From assembly GCF_038069765.1 (NCBI RefSeq), contig NZ_JBBPFS010000002.1:248001-312000 (forward strand): a stretch of 64,000 bases of DNA, in the 5' to 3' direction. Position numbers and translations under genes: made by a program. This DNA is from Arthrobacter_B sp038069765 (GTDB taxonomy: Bacteria > Actinomycetota > Actinomycetes > Actinomycetales > Micrococcaceae). Below, piece by piece: positions 8,206-19,400 of the stretch (within the stretch, counting starts at the first letter, position 1; every line of letters begins with the position of its first letter). A model generated the notes under the pieces. That model did not search any database and was not told the origin of the DNA. It saw only the letters and a list, made by a program, of their open reading frames with translations.

Positions 8206-9726
8206 TTGAGCCAGCAGTCCCCAGAGCATGATCCGTTCGGCTTCATCGGCCTGACCTACGACGACGTCCTGCTGCTGCCCGGCCCGACGGATGTCATCCC
8301 GTCCGAGGCAGATACGTCTTCCCGCCTGTCCAAGCGGATCACCGTGCACACCCCGCTGCTTTCCGCGGCCATGGACACGGTCACCGAATCCCGCATGGCC
8401 ATCGCTATGGCCCGCCAGGGCGGTCTTGGCGTCATTCACCGCAACCTGTCCATCCCTGACCAGGCCGAGCACGTGGACCGCGTCAAGCGCAGCGAATCCG
8501 GCATGATCACCAACCCGGTGACTATCTCCCCGGACGCCACCCTCCAGGAACTGGACGACCTCTGCGCCCACTTCCGTGTCTCCGGCCTGCCTGTCGTTGA
8601 CGCGGACAACAAGCTGCTGGGCATCGTCACCAACCGCGACACGCGCTTCATCCCGCGTGCGGACTACCCCCGCCGGCTGGTCAACGAGGTGATGACCCGC
8701 ATGCCGCTGATCACCGGCCGCGTGGGCATCAGCGCCGAGGAAACCATGGAGCTCCTGGGCAAGCACCGCATTGAAAAGCTTCCCCTGGTTGACGCTGACG
8801 GCCGCCTGCAGGGCCTGATTACGGTCAAGGATTTCGACAAGGCCGAGCAGTACCCGCTGGCCACCAAGGACGATGAGGGCCGGCTGCGCGTCGGTGCGGC
8901 CATCGGCTTCTTCGGCGACGGCTACGAGCGCGCCATGACCCTTGTCGAAGCCGGCGTGGACATTCTGGTTGTCGACACCGCCAACGGCCACAGCGCCGGA
9001 GTGCTGGACATGATCTCGCGCCTGAAGAAGGACCCCGCCGTCGCGCACGTGGACATCATCGGCGGCCAGGCGGCAACCCGTGAGGGAGCGCAGGCACTGA
9101 TCGACGCCGGTGCCGACGCCATCAAGGTGGGCGTGGGCCCCGGCTCCATCTGCACCACCCGCGTAGTGGCTGGTGTGGGCGTTCCGCAGGTTACCGCTAT
9201 TTACGAGGCCTCCAAGGCTGCGATTCCGGCCGGCGTGCCGCTGATCGCGGACGGCGGACTGCAGTACTCCGGCGATATCGGCAAGGCCATCGTGGCCGGC
9301 GCCGACACCGTGATGCTCGGCAGCCTCCTGGCCGGTTCCGCCGAAAGCCCCGGGGACCTGGTCTTCGTCAACGGCAAGCAGTTCAAGTCCTACCGGGGCA
9401 TGGGCTCCCTGGGCGCCATGCAGAGCCGCGGCAAGAACACGTCCTACTCCAAGGACCGCTACTTCCAGGCCGACGTTCCCTCGGACGAGAAACTGATCCC
9501 CGAGGGCATCGAAGGCCAGGTGCCGTACCGCGGCCCGCTGTCCGCCGTCGCGCACCAGCTGGTGGGCGGCCTGCGGCAGACCATGTTCTACACCGGAGCC
9601 CGCACCATCCCCGAGCTGAAAGCCAAGGGAAAGTTTGTCCGGATTACTCCGGCCGGGCTGAAGGAATCCCACCCGCACGACATCATGATGACGGCGGAAG
9701 CACCGAACTACGGCACCCGCCGCTAA
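8206..9726 (+). CDS. guaB: IMP dehydrogenase GuaB
   Basis: 506-residue enzyme oxidising IMP to XMP with NAD+, the first committed step of GMP synthesis. The (beta/alpha)8 barrel begins LTYDDVLLLPGPTDVIPSEADTSS. Two CBS domains are inserted at about residues 95-220. The catalytic loop GPGSICTTRVV carries the active Cys at about residue 316, and the flap includes KDRYFQADV. The TTG start (AGC CAG CAG following) has AAGAGG upstream. A GuaB3-type paralogue follows directly and guaA lies 5 kb downstream. Confidence 0.97.
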   Translation: MSQQSPEHDPFGFIGLTYDDVLLLPGPTDVIPSEADTSSRLSKRITVHTPLLSAAMDTVTESRMAIAMARQGGLGVIHRNLSIPDQAEHVDRVKRSESGMITNPVTISPDATLQELDDLCAHFRVSGLPVVDADNKLLGIVTNRDTRFIPRADYPRRLVNEVMTRMPLITGRVGISAEETMELLGKHRIEKLPLVDADGRLQGLITVKDFDKAEQYPLATKDDEGRLRVGAAIGFFGDGYERAMTLVEAGVDILVVDTANGHSAGVLDMISRLKKDPAVAHVDIIGGQAATREGAQALIDAGADAIKVGVGPGSICTTRVVAGVGVPQVTAIYEASKAAIPAGVPLIADGGLQYSGDIGKAIVAGADTVMLGSLLAGSAESPGDLVFVNGKQFKSYRGMGSLGAMQSRGKNTSYSKDRYFQADVPSDEKLIPEGIEGQVPYRGPLSAVAHQLVGGLRQTMFYTGARTIPELKAKGKFVRITPAGLKESHPHDIMMTAEAPNYGTRR

Positions 9727-9759
9727 GGTTCCGGCACCGGACCCGCAAGACCGCGCTGC

Positions 9760-9801
9760 GCAGCGGCCGCCGCCCGAAGGGGAGGCGGCCGCTGCCGCTT
9801 T
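9760..9801 (+). terminator. Hairpin after guaB
   Basis: 12-bp perfect stem GCAGCGGCCGCC (9760-9771) with GGCGGCCGCTGC (9784-9795), followed by CGCTTT. It lies between guaB and the guaB3-like gene; the short T-run suggests partial termination. Confidence 0.55.
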
Positions 9802-9835
9802 AAGCACCGGGGCGTGGCTGGGATAACCTAGGGGT

Positions 9836-10975
9836 GTGAGTAACGAGATTGAAATTGGCCGTGGCAAGCGTGGGCGCCGAGCCTACTCCCTCGATGATGT
9901 GGCGATTGTGCCGTCCCGGCGTACCCGGGACCCGCAGGACGTTTCAATCAACTGGCAGATAGATGCCTACCAGTTCGAAATGCCGGTGATGGGCGCACCG
10001 ATGGACTCGGTCATGTCTCCCGCCACCGCCATCGCGATGGGCCGGCTGGGCGGCCTGGGCGTGCTGAACCTGGAGGGGCTCTGGACCCGCTACGAGGATC
10101 CGCAGCCGCTGCTGGACGAAATTGCCGTCCTGAGCGAAGACAACTTCAATCCTGCGGCCACCCGCCGGCTGCAGGAAATCTACGAGGCCCCGATTCAGGC
10201 CGAGCTGATCACCTCCCGCCTGGCCGAGGTCCGCGAAGCCGGTGTGACCGTGGCCGGTTCCCTCACCCCGCAGCGCACCCAGGAGTTCTACAAGACCGTT
10301 CTGGCCGCCGGCGTGGACATCTTCGTCATCCGCGGCACCACTGTTTCGGCCGAGCACGTCTCCAAGACGGTCGAGCCGCTGAACCTGAAGCAGTTCATCT
10401 ATGAACTGGACGTGCCCGTGATTGTCGGCGGAGCAGCCGGCTACACCCCGGCGCTGCACCTGATGCGCACCGGCGCCGCCGGCGTGCTGGTTGGTTTCGG
10501 CGGCGGAGCGACCACCACCACCCGCCGCGCACTGGGCATCCACGCGCCGATGGCCACCGCCATCGCCGACATTGCCGAAGCGCGCCGGGACTACATGGAT
10601 GAATCGGGCGGCCGCTACGTGCACGTCATTGCCGACGGCGGCATGGGCACCAGCGGGGACATCGTCAAGGCCATTGCCATGGGAGCCGACGCCGTGATGC
10701 TCGGCTCCGCGCTGGCCCGCGCCGAGGAAGCCCCGGGCCAGGGCTGGCACTGGGGCCAGGAAGCCCACCACAGCGAACTGCCGCGCGGGGACAGGGTTCG
10801 GCTGGACACCGTGGGTCCGCTGCAGGAGGTCCTCTGGGGCCCCTCGCACCACACCAACGGGACCTCCAACCTCATGGGTGCCCTGCGCCGCGCCATGGCC
10901 ACCACGGGTTATTCGGATGTGAAGGCATTCCAGCGCATTGAGGTCCTGGTATCGCCCTACCTATCCTCCATGTAG
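9836..10975 (+). CDS. GuaB3-family IMP dehydrogenase-related protein
   Basis: 379-residue IMPDH/GMP-reductase-fold protein of the actinobacterial GuaB3 family, without CBS domains. It starts GTG with MSNEIEIGRGKRGRRAYSLD, and shows the barrel segments DDVAIVPSRRTRDP, VMGAPMDSVMSP and GGRYVHVIADGGMGTSGDIV. Where GuaB has the catalytic GPGSICTTR loop this protein has GFGGGATTTTR, so the catalytic Cys position is not a Cys. Cyanobacterial GuaB3 has been reported to act as a GMP reductase; whether that applies to this Cys-less form is unclear. The gene pair guaB-guaB3 is the usual actinobacterial arrangement. Confidence 0.88.
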   Translation: MSNEIEIGRGKRGRRAYSLDDVAIVPSRRTRDPQDVSINWQIDAYQFEMPVMGAPMDSVMSPATAIAMGRLGGLGVLNLEGLWTRYEDPQPLLDEIAVLSEDNFNPAATRRLQEIYEAPIQAELITSRLAEVREAGVTVAGSLTPQRTQEFYKTVLAAGVDIFVIRGTTVSAEHVSKTVEPLNLKQFIYELDVPVIVGGAAGYTPALHLMRTGAAGVLVGFGGGATTTTRRALGIHAPMATAIADIAEARRDYMDESGGRYVHVIADGGMGTSGDIVKAIAMGADAVMLGSALARAEEAPGQGWHWGQEAHHSELPRGDRVRLDTVGPLQEVLWGPSHHTNGTSNLMGALRRAMATTGYSDVKAFQRIEVLVSPYLSSM

Positions 10976-11044
10976 TTACTTAGAGTTACAGGGAGCGGCT
11001 GCAGGAAATGCAGCACCGGCAGGATCCAGAGAGGAATGTCGACG

Positions 11045-12769
11045 ATGAGCAAAGACGCACTCAGTCCCCAGTACCGTGAAGAAGCCCTGGCCGCCCTGCG
11101 GGCCACGGCCGAACCCGGCGAAGAACTGGACATCCTGATCGTTGGCGGCGGGGTAGTGGGTGCCGGTGCTGCTCTGGATGCCGTGACCCGCGGGTTGAAA
11201 GTGGGCATGGTGGAGGCCCGCGACTGGGCCTCCGGCACGTCCTCCCGTTCCTCCAAGCTGATCCACGGCGGCCTGCGCTACTTGGAAATGCTGGACTTCG
11301 CACTGGTTGCCGAAGCCCTCAAGGAACGCGGCCTGCTGATCCAGCGGATTGCCCCGCACCTGGTGAAGCCGGTTCCGTTCCTGTACCCGCTGACGCACCG
11401 CTTCTACGAGCGCCCCTACGTGGGCGCCGGGATCCTGCTCTACGACACCATGGGCCTGACCTCAGGAAACTCCCGCGGCGTGCCCATGCACAAGCACCTC
11501 AGCCGGAAGGCGACGCTGCGGGCAGCCCCCAGCCTCAAGGATGACGCCATGATCGGCTCCATCCGCTACTACGACGCGCAGGTGGACGACGCCCGGTATG
11601 TGGCCACCATGGCCCGCACCGCCGCGCATTACGGTGCCGCCGTTGCCAACCGCGTTGCGGTGGTGGACTTCCTCCGCGAAGGCGAACGCGTGGTTGGCGC
11701 CCGGGTCAAGGATTCCGAATCCGGCCGGGAATTCGATGTCTTTGCCCGCCAGGTGGTCAACGCCACCGGGGTCTGGACCGATGAGACCCAGGCTATGGTC
11801 ACCGACCGCGGCCAGTTGAAGGTCCGTGCCTCCAAGGGCGTGCACCTGGTGGTGCCCCGGGACCGGATCCAGTCCACCGTGGGCATGATCCTGCGCACCG
11901 AAAAGTCGGTTCTCTTCGTCATTCCCTGGGGCCGGCACTGGATCGTCGGCACCACCGACACGGACTGGAACCTGGACAAGGCACATCCGGCCGCCACGTC
12001 GGCGGACATCGACTACATCCTGGACCACGTGAACAAGGTGCTCAAGACCCCGCTGACCCGCGAGGATGTCGAAGGCGTGTACGCCGGGCTGCGTCCGCTG
12101 CTGGCCGGGGAAAACGACTCCACGGCCAAGCTGTCCCGCGAACATGTGGTGGCCCACCCGGTGCCGGGACTGGTAGTGGTTGCCGGCGGCAAATGGACCA
12201 CCTACCGCGTGATGGCGAAGGACGCCGTGGACGAGGCTGCCCGGGCCCTGGACGAGAAGGTGCCGGAAAGCTGCACCTCCACCATCCCGCTGCTGGGCGC
12301 GGTGGGTTACAAGGCGGACTGGAACCGCAGGCACCGCACCGCCGAGGAGTACGGCGTGCACGTTGCCCGGGTGGAGCACCTGCTGAACCGCTACGGTTCA
12401 CTGGCCACCGAAGTGCTGGAGCTGATCCGCCGGGATCCGGAGCTGGGGGAGGCCCTGCCCGGAGCGGACGACTATCTGAAGGCGGAAGTGGTTTACGCAA
12501 CCACCGCGGAAGGCGCCCGCCACGTGGAGGACGTGCTGGCCCGGCGCACCCGCATCTCCATCGAATCCTGGGACCGCGGCGTATCCGCCGCACCCGTGGC
12601 TGCCGAGCTGATGGCACCGATCCTGAACTGGGACCTGGACCGGGTGGAAAAGGAAGTAGCCCATTATCTGGCGCGTGTGGAGGCCGAACGGCTCAGCCAG
12701 GAGCAGCCGGACGACGTATCGGCGGACGCCGCACGGCTGAAGGCGCACGACATTGCGCCCCTCGCCTGA
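11045..12769 (+). CDS. glpD: Glycerol-3-phosphate dehydrogenase (FAD)
   Basis: About 574 residues; oxidises sn-glycerol-3-phosphate to dihydroxyacetone phosphate at the membrane and passes electrons to the quinone pool. The N-terminal FAD motif LIVGGGVVGAGAALDAVTRG is followed by GTSSRSSKLIHGGLRYLE, and the C-terminal GlpD domain includes KWTTYRVMAKDAVDEA. Two in-frame ATGs exist: at 11036 the AGAGGA box touches the codon, while at 11045 spacing is nine bases, so I chose 11045. The next gene, a PTS EIIA, begins one base after its stop. Confidence 0.95.
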   Translation: MSKDALSPQYREEALAALRATAEPGEELDILIVGGGVVGAGAALDAVTRGLKVGMVEARDWASGTSSRSSKLIHGGLRYLEMLDFALVAEALKERGLLIQRIAPHLVKPVPFLYPLTHRFYERPYVGAGILLYDTMGLTSGNSRGVPMHKHLSRKATLRAAPSLKDDAMIGSIRYYDAQVDDARYVATMARTAAHYGAAVANRVAVVDFLREGERVVGARVKDSESGREFDVFARQVVNATGVWTDETQAMVTDRGQLKVRASKGVHLVVPRDRIQSTVGMILRTEKSVLFVIPWGRHWIVGTTDTDWNLDKAHPAATSADIDYILDHVNKVLKTPLTREDVEGVYAGLRPLLAGENDSTAKLSREHVVAHPVPGLVVVAGGKWTTYRVMAKDAVDEAARALDEKVPESCTSTIPLLGAVGYKADWNRRHRTAEEYGVHVARVEHLLNRYGSLATEVLELIRRDPELGEALPGADDYLKAEVVYATTAEGARHVEDVLARRTRISIESWDRGVSAAPVAAELMAPILNWDLDRVEKEVAHYLARVEAERLSQEQPDDVSADAARLKAHDIAPLA

Positions 12770-12770
12770 G

Positions 12771-13265
12771 GTGGCACCTGAACTCTCCCTGAACGAGAAG
12801 GGCGCCGTGCTGACAGAGCCCGGCATGGTCATTCTCGAGATGGAAGCCGCCGACCGCAGCGACGCCGCCGCGCAGCTCGCGGAGCGGATGTACCGGCACG
12901 GGCGGATCAGCAACCTCGAAGCGTTCCTGGAACAGGTCAACGCCCGGGAACACCAGATGGCCACCGGCCTGCCCGGTGGAATCGGGATGCCCCATGCCCG
13001 CAGCGAGTACGTTGCGCAAACCTCGATCGCGGTGGGCATTACGCGCTACGGATACAGCATCGACTTCGGAGCATCCGACGGACCGGCGACAGTGATCCTG
13101 CTCATTGCCACCCCGGCCGGAGCCTTCTCGGAACACCTGGAGGTCCTGGCCACCCTGGCCCGTTCGCTGTTCCGGCCGGCCTTCCGGGAGTCGCTCCGCC
13201 GCGCCAACGACGCAGAAGTGATTGCCGAACTGATCAATTCCTCGCTGGTCTTCTTTGACCACTGA
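12771..13265 (+). CDS. Fructose-type PTS EIIA domain protein
   Basis: Single-domain phosphotransferase EIIA (mannitol/fructose family), about 164 residues. It would take phosphate from HPr onto the His of GIGMPHARSEYV and pass it to a sugar-specific EIIB, or act as a regulatory phosphoacceptor. The body (MEAADRSDAAAQLAERM, HQMATGLPGGIGMPHARS, ATLARSLFRPAFRESL) fits this family well. No EIIB or EIIC is in the window. The start is uncertain: TTG 12753 overlaps glpD, GTG 12771 follows its stop by one base, and GTG 12807 has the best ribosome site (GAGAAGG) but would leave only a few residues before the domain. Confidence 0.85.
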   Translation: MAPELSLNEKGAVLTEPGMVILEMEAADRSDAAAQLAERMYRHGRISNLEAFLEQVNAREHQMATGLPGGIGMPHARSEYVAQTSIAVGITRYGYSIDFGASDGPATVILLIATPAGAFSEHLEVLATLARSLFRPAFRESLRRANDAEVIAELINSSLVFFDH

Positions 13266-13335
13266 CTCCGCCCCCGCCATCGTCCGGGCAGGCAGGCATT
13301 GGGTTTTCTACACGGGTACGAAGTACGGTTAAGGC

Positions 13336-14171
<836 letters not shown>

Positions 14172-14175
<4 letters not shown>

Positions 14176-14276
14176 ATGACCCGGCAGTGAACGATCCGGC
14201 AGTGAACGACCCGGCAGTGAACGATTCAGCAGTGAGCGATTCAGCAGTGAACGGTTCAGCAGCGAACGGCCCGGCA
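14172..14276 (+). repeat. Seven tandem 15-bp repeats carrying GTG starts
   Basis: Seven consecutive 15-base units of the form GTGAACGAYYCRGCA. The first begins exactly at the GTGA stop/start overlap between the SURF1 and DUF3817 genes. Six of seven copies keep GTG in the DUF3817 frame and TGA in the SURF1 frame; the seventh has GCG. Confidence 0.9.
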
Positions 14277-14684
14277 CCCGCGGCAACGAAGAAGCCCCGC
14301 CGGAAGAAGCGCCGGTTTGGCGGCACCCACGCCCAGATCCGCTCGGCCCTGACGTTCTACAAGGTGTCCTCCTATGTCACCGGTGTGTTCCTGCTGCTGC
14401 TGTGCATCGAGATGATCCTGAAGTACGGCATGAAGATCGAAGAGATCACCGTTGGCCCGCTGAACCTGTTCACCGGAGTCCTCATCGCCCACGGCTGGCT
14501 GTACGTGGTGTACCTGCTGGCTGACTTCCGGCTGTGGCAGCTGATGCGCTGGCCCTTCTCCAAGTTCATCCTGATTGCCCTGGGCGGCGTTGTTCCCTTC
14601 CTCTCATTTATCGTGGAAAGCCGCACCCACAAGCAGGTCCTGGCGGAACTGGCTGCCCATCCGGAAGCTGCAAAGCGCTACTAA
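14172..14684 (+). CDS. DUF3817-family membrane protein
   Basis: 170-residue (from the first GTG) integral membrane protein of unknown function; the DUF3817 family is usual beside guaA in actinobacteria. After the repeat-encoded N-terminus (NDPAV units) and a basic stretch KKPRRKKRRFGG there are three hydrophobic helices: VSSYVTGVFLLLLCIEMIL, LNLFTGVLIAHGWLYVVYLL and FILIALGGVVPFLSFIV. The conserved ALTFYKVSSYVTG and AHGWLYVVYLLADF segments define the family. Any of six in-frame GTG codons in the repeat could be the start; the conserved core begins at about residue 50. Confidence 0.82.
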
Positions 14685-14755
14685 GGGATCGCCTGCGGCA
14701 GCTCATGCAGCGAACCGATGTGCGGCGCGGTTGTTCCGGCGACTATCCTTGAACC

Positions 14756-16345
14756 GTGACTAATTCCGCGACCCCTCCCATTGAAGAGCGCCCTGTCCTC
14801 GTTGTGGACTTCGGCGCCCAATACGCCCAGCTCATTGCCCGCCGGGTGCGCGATGCAGATGTTTATTCCGAAGTGGTTCCCCACACCTGGACCACCGAAC
14901 AGATCATGGCCAAGAACCCGGCAGCCATCATTCTTTCCGGCGGCCCCTCCAGCGTTTACGCGGAAGGTGCTCCCGCCGTCAGCGAAGGCCTGTTTGAAGC
15001 CGGCGTGCCGGTCCTGGGCATTTGCTACGGCTTCCAGGCGATGGCCAGCGCCCTCGGCGGCAAGGTCGCCGAGACCGGCCTGCGCGAGTACGGCTCCACC
15101 GACGCCACCGTGGTGGGCGGCGCCCGCTCCATCCTCGAAGGCACGCCCGAGCACCAGAACACCTGGATGAGCCACGGCGACAGCGTCCAGGAAGCCCCTC
15201 CCGGGTTCGATGTCCTGGCCACCACCGCCGGCGCTCCGGTTGCCGCCATTGCCAACGAAGAGAAGCGCCTCTACGGCGTTCAGTGGCACCCCGAGGTCAA
15301 GCATTCCGCCCACGGCCAGGCCGTGCTGGAAAACTTCCTCTTCAAGGGCGCGCGGCTGGACCGCAGCTGGACCACCGGAAACATCGTGGAAGAACAGGTT
15401 GAGCGCATCCGCGAGCAGGTGGGCAACTCCCGCGTCATCTGCGGGCTGTCCGGCGGCGTCGATTCCGCCGTCGCAGCCGCCCTGGTGCAGCGCGCCGTCG
15501 GCGACCAGCTGACCTGCGTCTTCGTGGACCACGGACTGCTGCGTGAAGGCGAAGCAGAGCAGGTGGAGCGCGACTTCGTGGCCTCCACCGGCGTCAACCT
15601 CTACGTCGCCAACGAGCAGAAGCGCTTCCTCGATGCCCTTGCCGGCGTCACCGATCCCGAAACGAAGCGCAAGATCATTGGCCGTGAGTTCATCCGCGCC
15701 TTTGAAGAAGCCGAGCGCGCCATTATGGCCGAAGCGGCTGCCGCCGGTGAACCCATCCGTTTCCTGGTCCAGGGCACCCTGTACCCGGACGTCGTCGAGT
15801 CCGGCGGCGGAGAAGGCGCAGCCAACATCAAGAGCCACCACAACGTGGGCGGGCTTCCCGAGGACCTGAAGTTTGAGCTCGTTGAGCCGCTGCGGGCCCT
15901 GTTCAAGGACGAAGTCCGTGCCGTGGGTGCCGAGCTTGGCCTGCCGGCGGAAATCGTCGGACGCCAGCCGTTCCCCGGCCCCGGCCTGGGCATCCGCATC
16001 ATCGGGGAAGTCAACCAGGAACGCCTGGACCTGCTGCGCCGCGCCGACGCCATTGCCCGCGCCGAGCTCACCGCAGCCGGCCTGGACAACGACGTCTGGC
16101 AGATGCCGGTGGTTCTGCTGGCCGACGTCCGCAGTGTCGGCGTCCAGGGTGACGGGCGGACCTACGGGCACCCGATTGTGCTGCGCCCGGTCTCCAGCGA
16201 GGACGCAATGACCGCTGACTGGTCGCGCCTGCCGTATGACCTGCTGGCACGCATCTCCAACCGCATCACCAACGAAGTTGATGGAATCAACCGAGTGGTC
16301 CTGGACGTCACGTCCAAGCCGCCGGGAACCATCGAGTGGGAGTAG
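14756..16345 (+). CDS. guaA: GMP synthase (glutamine-hydrolysing)
   Basis: 529-residue enzyme aminating XMP to GMP with glutamine and ATP. The N-terminal class I glutaminase has its nucleophile Cys90 in LGICYGFQAM and the His/Glu of GVQWHPEVKHS. The ATP-pyrophosphatase domain has the P-loop GLSGGVDSAVAAAL, and the C-terminal dimerisation domain ends VVLDVTSKPPGTIEWE. The GTG start at 14756 follows a short intergenic stretch after the DUF3817 gene. It completes the IMP to GMP route begun by guaB 5 kb upstream. Confidence 0.98.
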   Translation: MTNSATPPIEERPVLVVDFGAQYAQLIARRVRDADVYSEVVPHTWTTEQIMAKNPAAIILSGGPSSVYAEGAPAVSEGLFEAGVPVLGICYGFQAMASALGGKVAETGLREYGSTDATVVGGARSILEGTPEHQNTWMSHGDSVQEAPPGFDVLATTAGAPVAAIANEEKRLYGVQWHPEVKHSAHGQAVLENFLFKGARLDRSWTTGNIVEEQVERIREQVGNSRVICGLSGGVDSAVAAALVQRAVGDQLTCVFVDHGLLREGEAEQVERDFVASTGVNLYVANEQKRFLDALAGVTDPETKRKIIGREFIRAFEEAERAIMAEAAAAGEPIRFLVQGTLYPDVVESGGGEGAANIKSHHNVGGLPEDLKFELVEPLRALFKDEVRAVGAELGLPAEIVGRQPFPGPGLGIRIIGEVNQERLDLLRRADAIARAELTAAGLDNDVWQMPVVLLADVRSVGVQGDGRTYGHPIVLRPVSSEDAMTADWSRLPYDLLARISNRITNEVDGINRVVLDVTSKPPGTIEWE

Positions 16346-16351
16346 ATTAAT

Positions 16352-16384
16352 CGCGGGGGACAGCCTAACAGGCTGTCCCCCGCG
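16352..16384 (+). terminator. Terminator hairpin after guaA
   Basis: Perfect 15-bp stem (16352-16366 with 16370-16384), 3-base loop, starting 6 bases after the guaA stop. It is very GC-rich with only TTG after it, so termination may need more than a U-run. Confidence 0.75.
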
Positions 16385-16480
16385 TTGCTATGCCGGGCAA
16401 ACCGGGCAAGAAGCGATAGTTTGGAAGGTATGCCAATTTGGTCAAGAACGCCGCGCGGAAGTGCAGAAAAGAGGGCACCA

Positions 16481-19400
16481 GTGTCTGAGCAGAATCCCGG
16501 GGACAACGCCTCGGACTTCCTGCTGCCCTGGCTGGGACAACTGGGACAGCATGCCGGATCGGACACGCTGCTGCATTTCACCCCTTCAGCCTCCAACAGC
16601 ATCGACCTCACCCACGCGCATCCTTCCGGCCTCGCGCAGCTGCTCGCAGGACGCCGGACCCGGCTGTCCACGCTGCTGCGTGACTCGGAGCAGTACGGCG
16701 CAGCTATGAAGGCCGGGCGCCTCCTGCGCGCCAAGATCTACGAACTGGGCACCGACCGCGGGATCGACGTCGGCTACCTCGCCGCCGGGACCGCTTCCTG
16801 GCGCTACGCCGACGACGACGCCGTGCGCCCGGAATCGCTCACCGCTCCGGTCCTGCTGACCCCGGTGTCGCTGACCGTGCATCCCTCACAGGACGACTAC
16901 GAGCTTCAGCTGACCGACAAGGCCGCCCTGAACCCCGCCTTCGTCCGGCACCTGCAGCACGAACAGGGCCTGGATATCGATGTGGAGTCCCTCGCCCGGC
17001 TGGCGTACGGGACCGCACGCTTTGATCCCCACCCGGTGCTGGAAAAACTGCGGGCCGTCACTGAAGGCGTCCGCGGTATCAACATTGAACACCGGCTGCT
17101 TGTCTCCACCTTCGCCGACCTGTCCGACCTCGCCGAAGACAGTGCGCTGGACCCGGCCCATCCGATTCTTCGGGGCCTGATGGACGCCGCCCGGGGCAAG
17201 AGCGCTGCTGCTCCCGCCGCCAAGGATCCGGGCCTTCCTTCGCTGGATGACCGCCTGCCGGCCGACGAGCTCCTGGTGCTGGACGCCGACCGCGAGCAGC
17301 AGGACGTCCTGGACCTGATCCTGGACGGGCAGTCCCTGGTCGTTTCTTCACCGCCCGGGACCGGGCAGACGCAGACCGCGCTCAATGCGGCCGCGGCACT
17401 GGTCCACGCCGGCAAATCGGTCCTGGTGGTAGCTGAGCGCCGCGGCACCCTGAACCAGTTTGTTTCCGAACTGGACGCCCTGCACCTGGGCTCCGCCGTG
17501 CTGCAGCTCAATGCCGGACTCACGGAACAGCAGCTGAAGGACCAGCTGGTCCGCGCCATCGTGCGGAACGAGAAGGCAGCCGCCCCGGATCTCGAGAGCC
17601 TGCACAAGGTCCTCGTGGCCAACCGCCACCAGCTGCGCGACCACGTGAAGTCGCTGCACAACGTACGCCGCCGCTGGGGCTGCTCGCCGTACCAGGCCAT
17701 GCAGTCCCTGGCCGAGCTGACCTCCATGACTCCCGCACCGGCGACCACCGTCCGGCTCAAGCGCAGCGTCCTGGACAGCATCACCGACCGCACCGAGCTG
17801 ACCGGCCGGCTGCGCCGGGCAGCCGAACTGGGCAGTTTCAGCCGCGCCGCCACCACCAGTCCCTGGTTCGGCGCGAAACTGCTCAACCGCAAGGAAACCG
17901 AAGAAGCCTACGAACTGACCCAGAGCCTGGCCCGGGATCTGCCGGAGCTGCGGGCCAAGGTCCAGGCCGTTGCCGAGCACTCCCAGATCCGCCTCGGTGA
18001 GACCTTTGCGCAGTGGGGCGAGCAGCTGGAGCTGCTGGTCGCCGTGCGGGAGAGCCTCGACAAGTTCACCCCGGACATCTTCGACCGCCCGGTGAGCGAC
18101 CTGATTTCCGCCACGGCTTCCTCCTCCTGGCGCCGTGAGCGCGCCGTGGATATGAGCTCCATGACCCGTTCCCGGCTCCGCCGGGTGGCCAAGGAATACA
18201 TTCGGCCCGGCGTGCACATTTCGGATCTGCACTCCTCGCTCGTCGAGGTTCAGCAGCAGCGCGCCACCTGGGCACGCTACGCCACCACCCAGCGGCACCC
18301 CTCGGTGGCCACGGGGCTGGCTGATATCAACCGGTCCTACATCACGGTCAAGGAACAGCTGGACACCCTCACCTCAATCCTCGACGGCACGCCGGGCAAG
18401 CCGAACCTTGCCGAGCTGACGCTGGATGAGCTGGAGAAACAGCTCGATGCCCTGGCCGGAGACCGGGAAACCCTCGAGACCCTGCCCGAGCGTACCCTGC
18501 TCCTCGACGAGATGCGCGGCCAGGGCCTGGGCGAGCTGCTGGATGACCTGGAAGCCCGGGAAGTCCAGCCCCGCCAGGTGGGCTACGAGCTGGAACTGGC
18601 CTGGTGGCAGTCCGCCCTGGAAGCGATGATCAGCGGCGACGATTACCTGGCGATGAGTGACGGCGACAGCCTGCGCCGGCTGGAGGCCGAGTACCGGCTG
18701 GCCGACAACGCCCATATTGCCTCGGGCAGTTCCCGGGTGCGGTTTGCCCTGGCAGACCGCTGGCGGCGCGGAGTCAAGGCTTCGGCCGCCGACGCGGCGA
18801 CGCTGCGCGACGCCATCAAGAACGGACCGCTGAACCTGCAGGAACTGTGCAGCCAGCCGAAGGAACTCGTTTCCGCTCTGCTGCCGGTCTGGGCTGCGAG
18901 CCCCCTGGTTCTGCCCATGGTCCTGCCCGGTGACCGCAGCTTCGACACCGTCATTGTGCTCGACGCCGAGTCCACCTCCCTGCAGTCCGCGGTTCCGGCG
19001 CTGGCCCGTGCCGCGCAGGTTGTTGCCTTCGGCGACGGCCAGCTGGGCGGACCCCGGCCCTTTACCATCGGCGTCGAGCCGGTGCGGCCGGCGGGGGAGC
19101 AGCATGACCTCGTCAGCGCCTTCGAAGCCCTGTCCCAGGTCTTGCCGACTCGGACCCTGTCCACGGTGTACCGCGGAACCGACCGCGAGCTGCTGCATCA
19201 GCTGAGCCGCAGCTTCTACGAGGACCGGCTCACCACGGTGCCGCGCGGCACCGATGTGTCCTCGGACGAGCGGGCGCTGGTTGTGGAGTACCTTGCCGAC
19301 GGAACGGGCATGCCCAGTGCCGACCACGAGGGCGTCGAAAGCGTCGCCGCCGAGGTCAACCGGGTAGTGGACCTGGTCTTCGAGCACATCCGCCGCCGGC

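Noticed and set aside
7870..9867. 665-codon open frame opposite guaB
   Set aside because: Antisense shadow: guaB is intact on the plus strand and the minus translation is low-complexity Gly/Val/His-rich.
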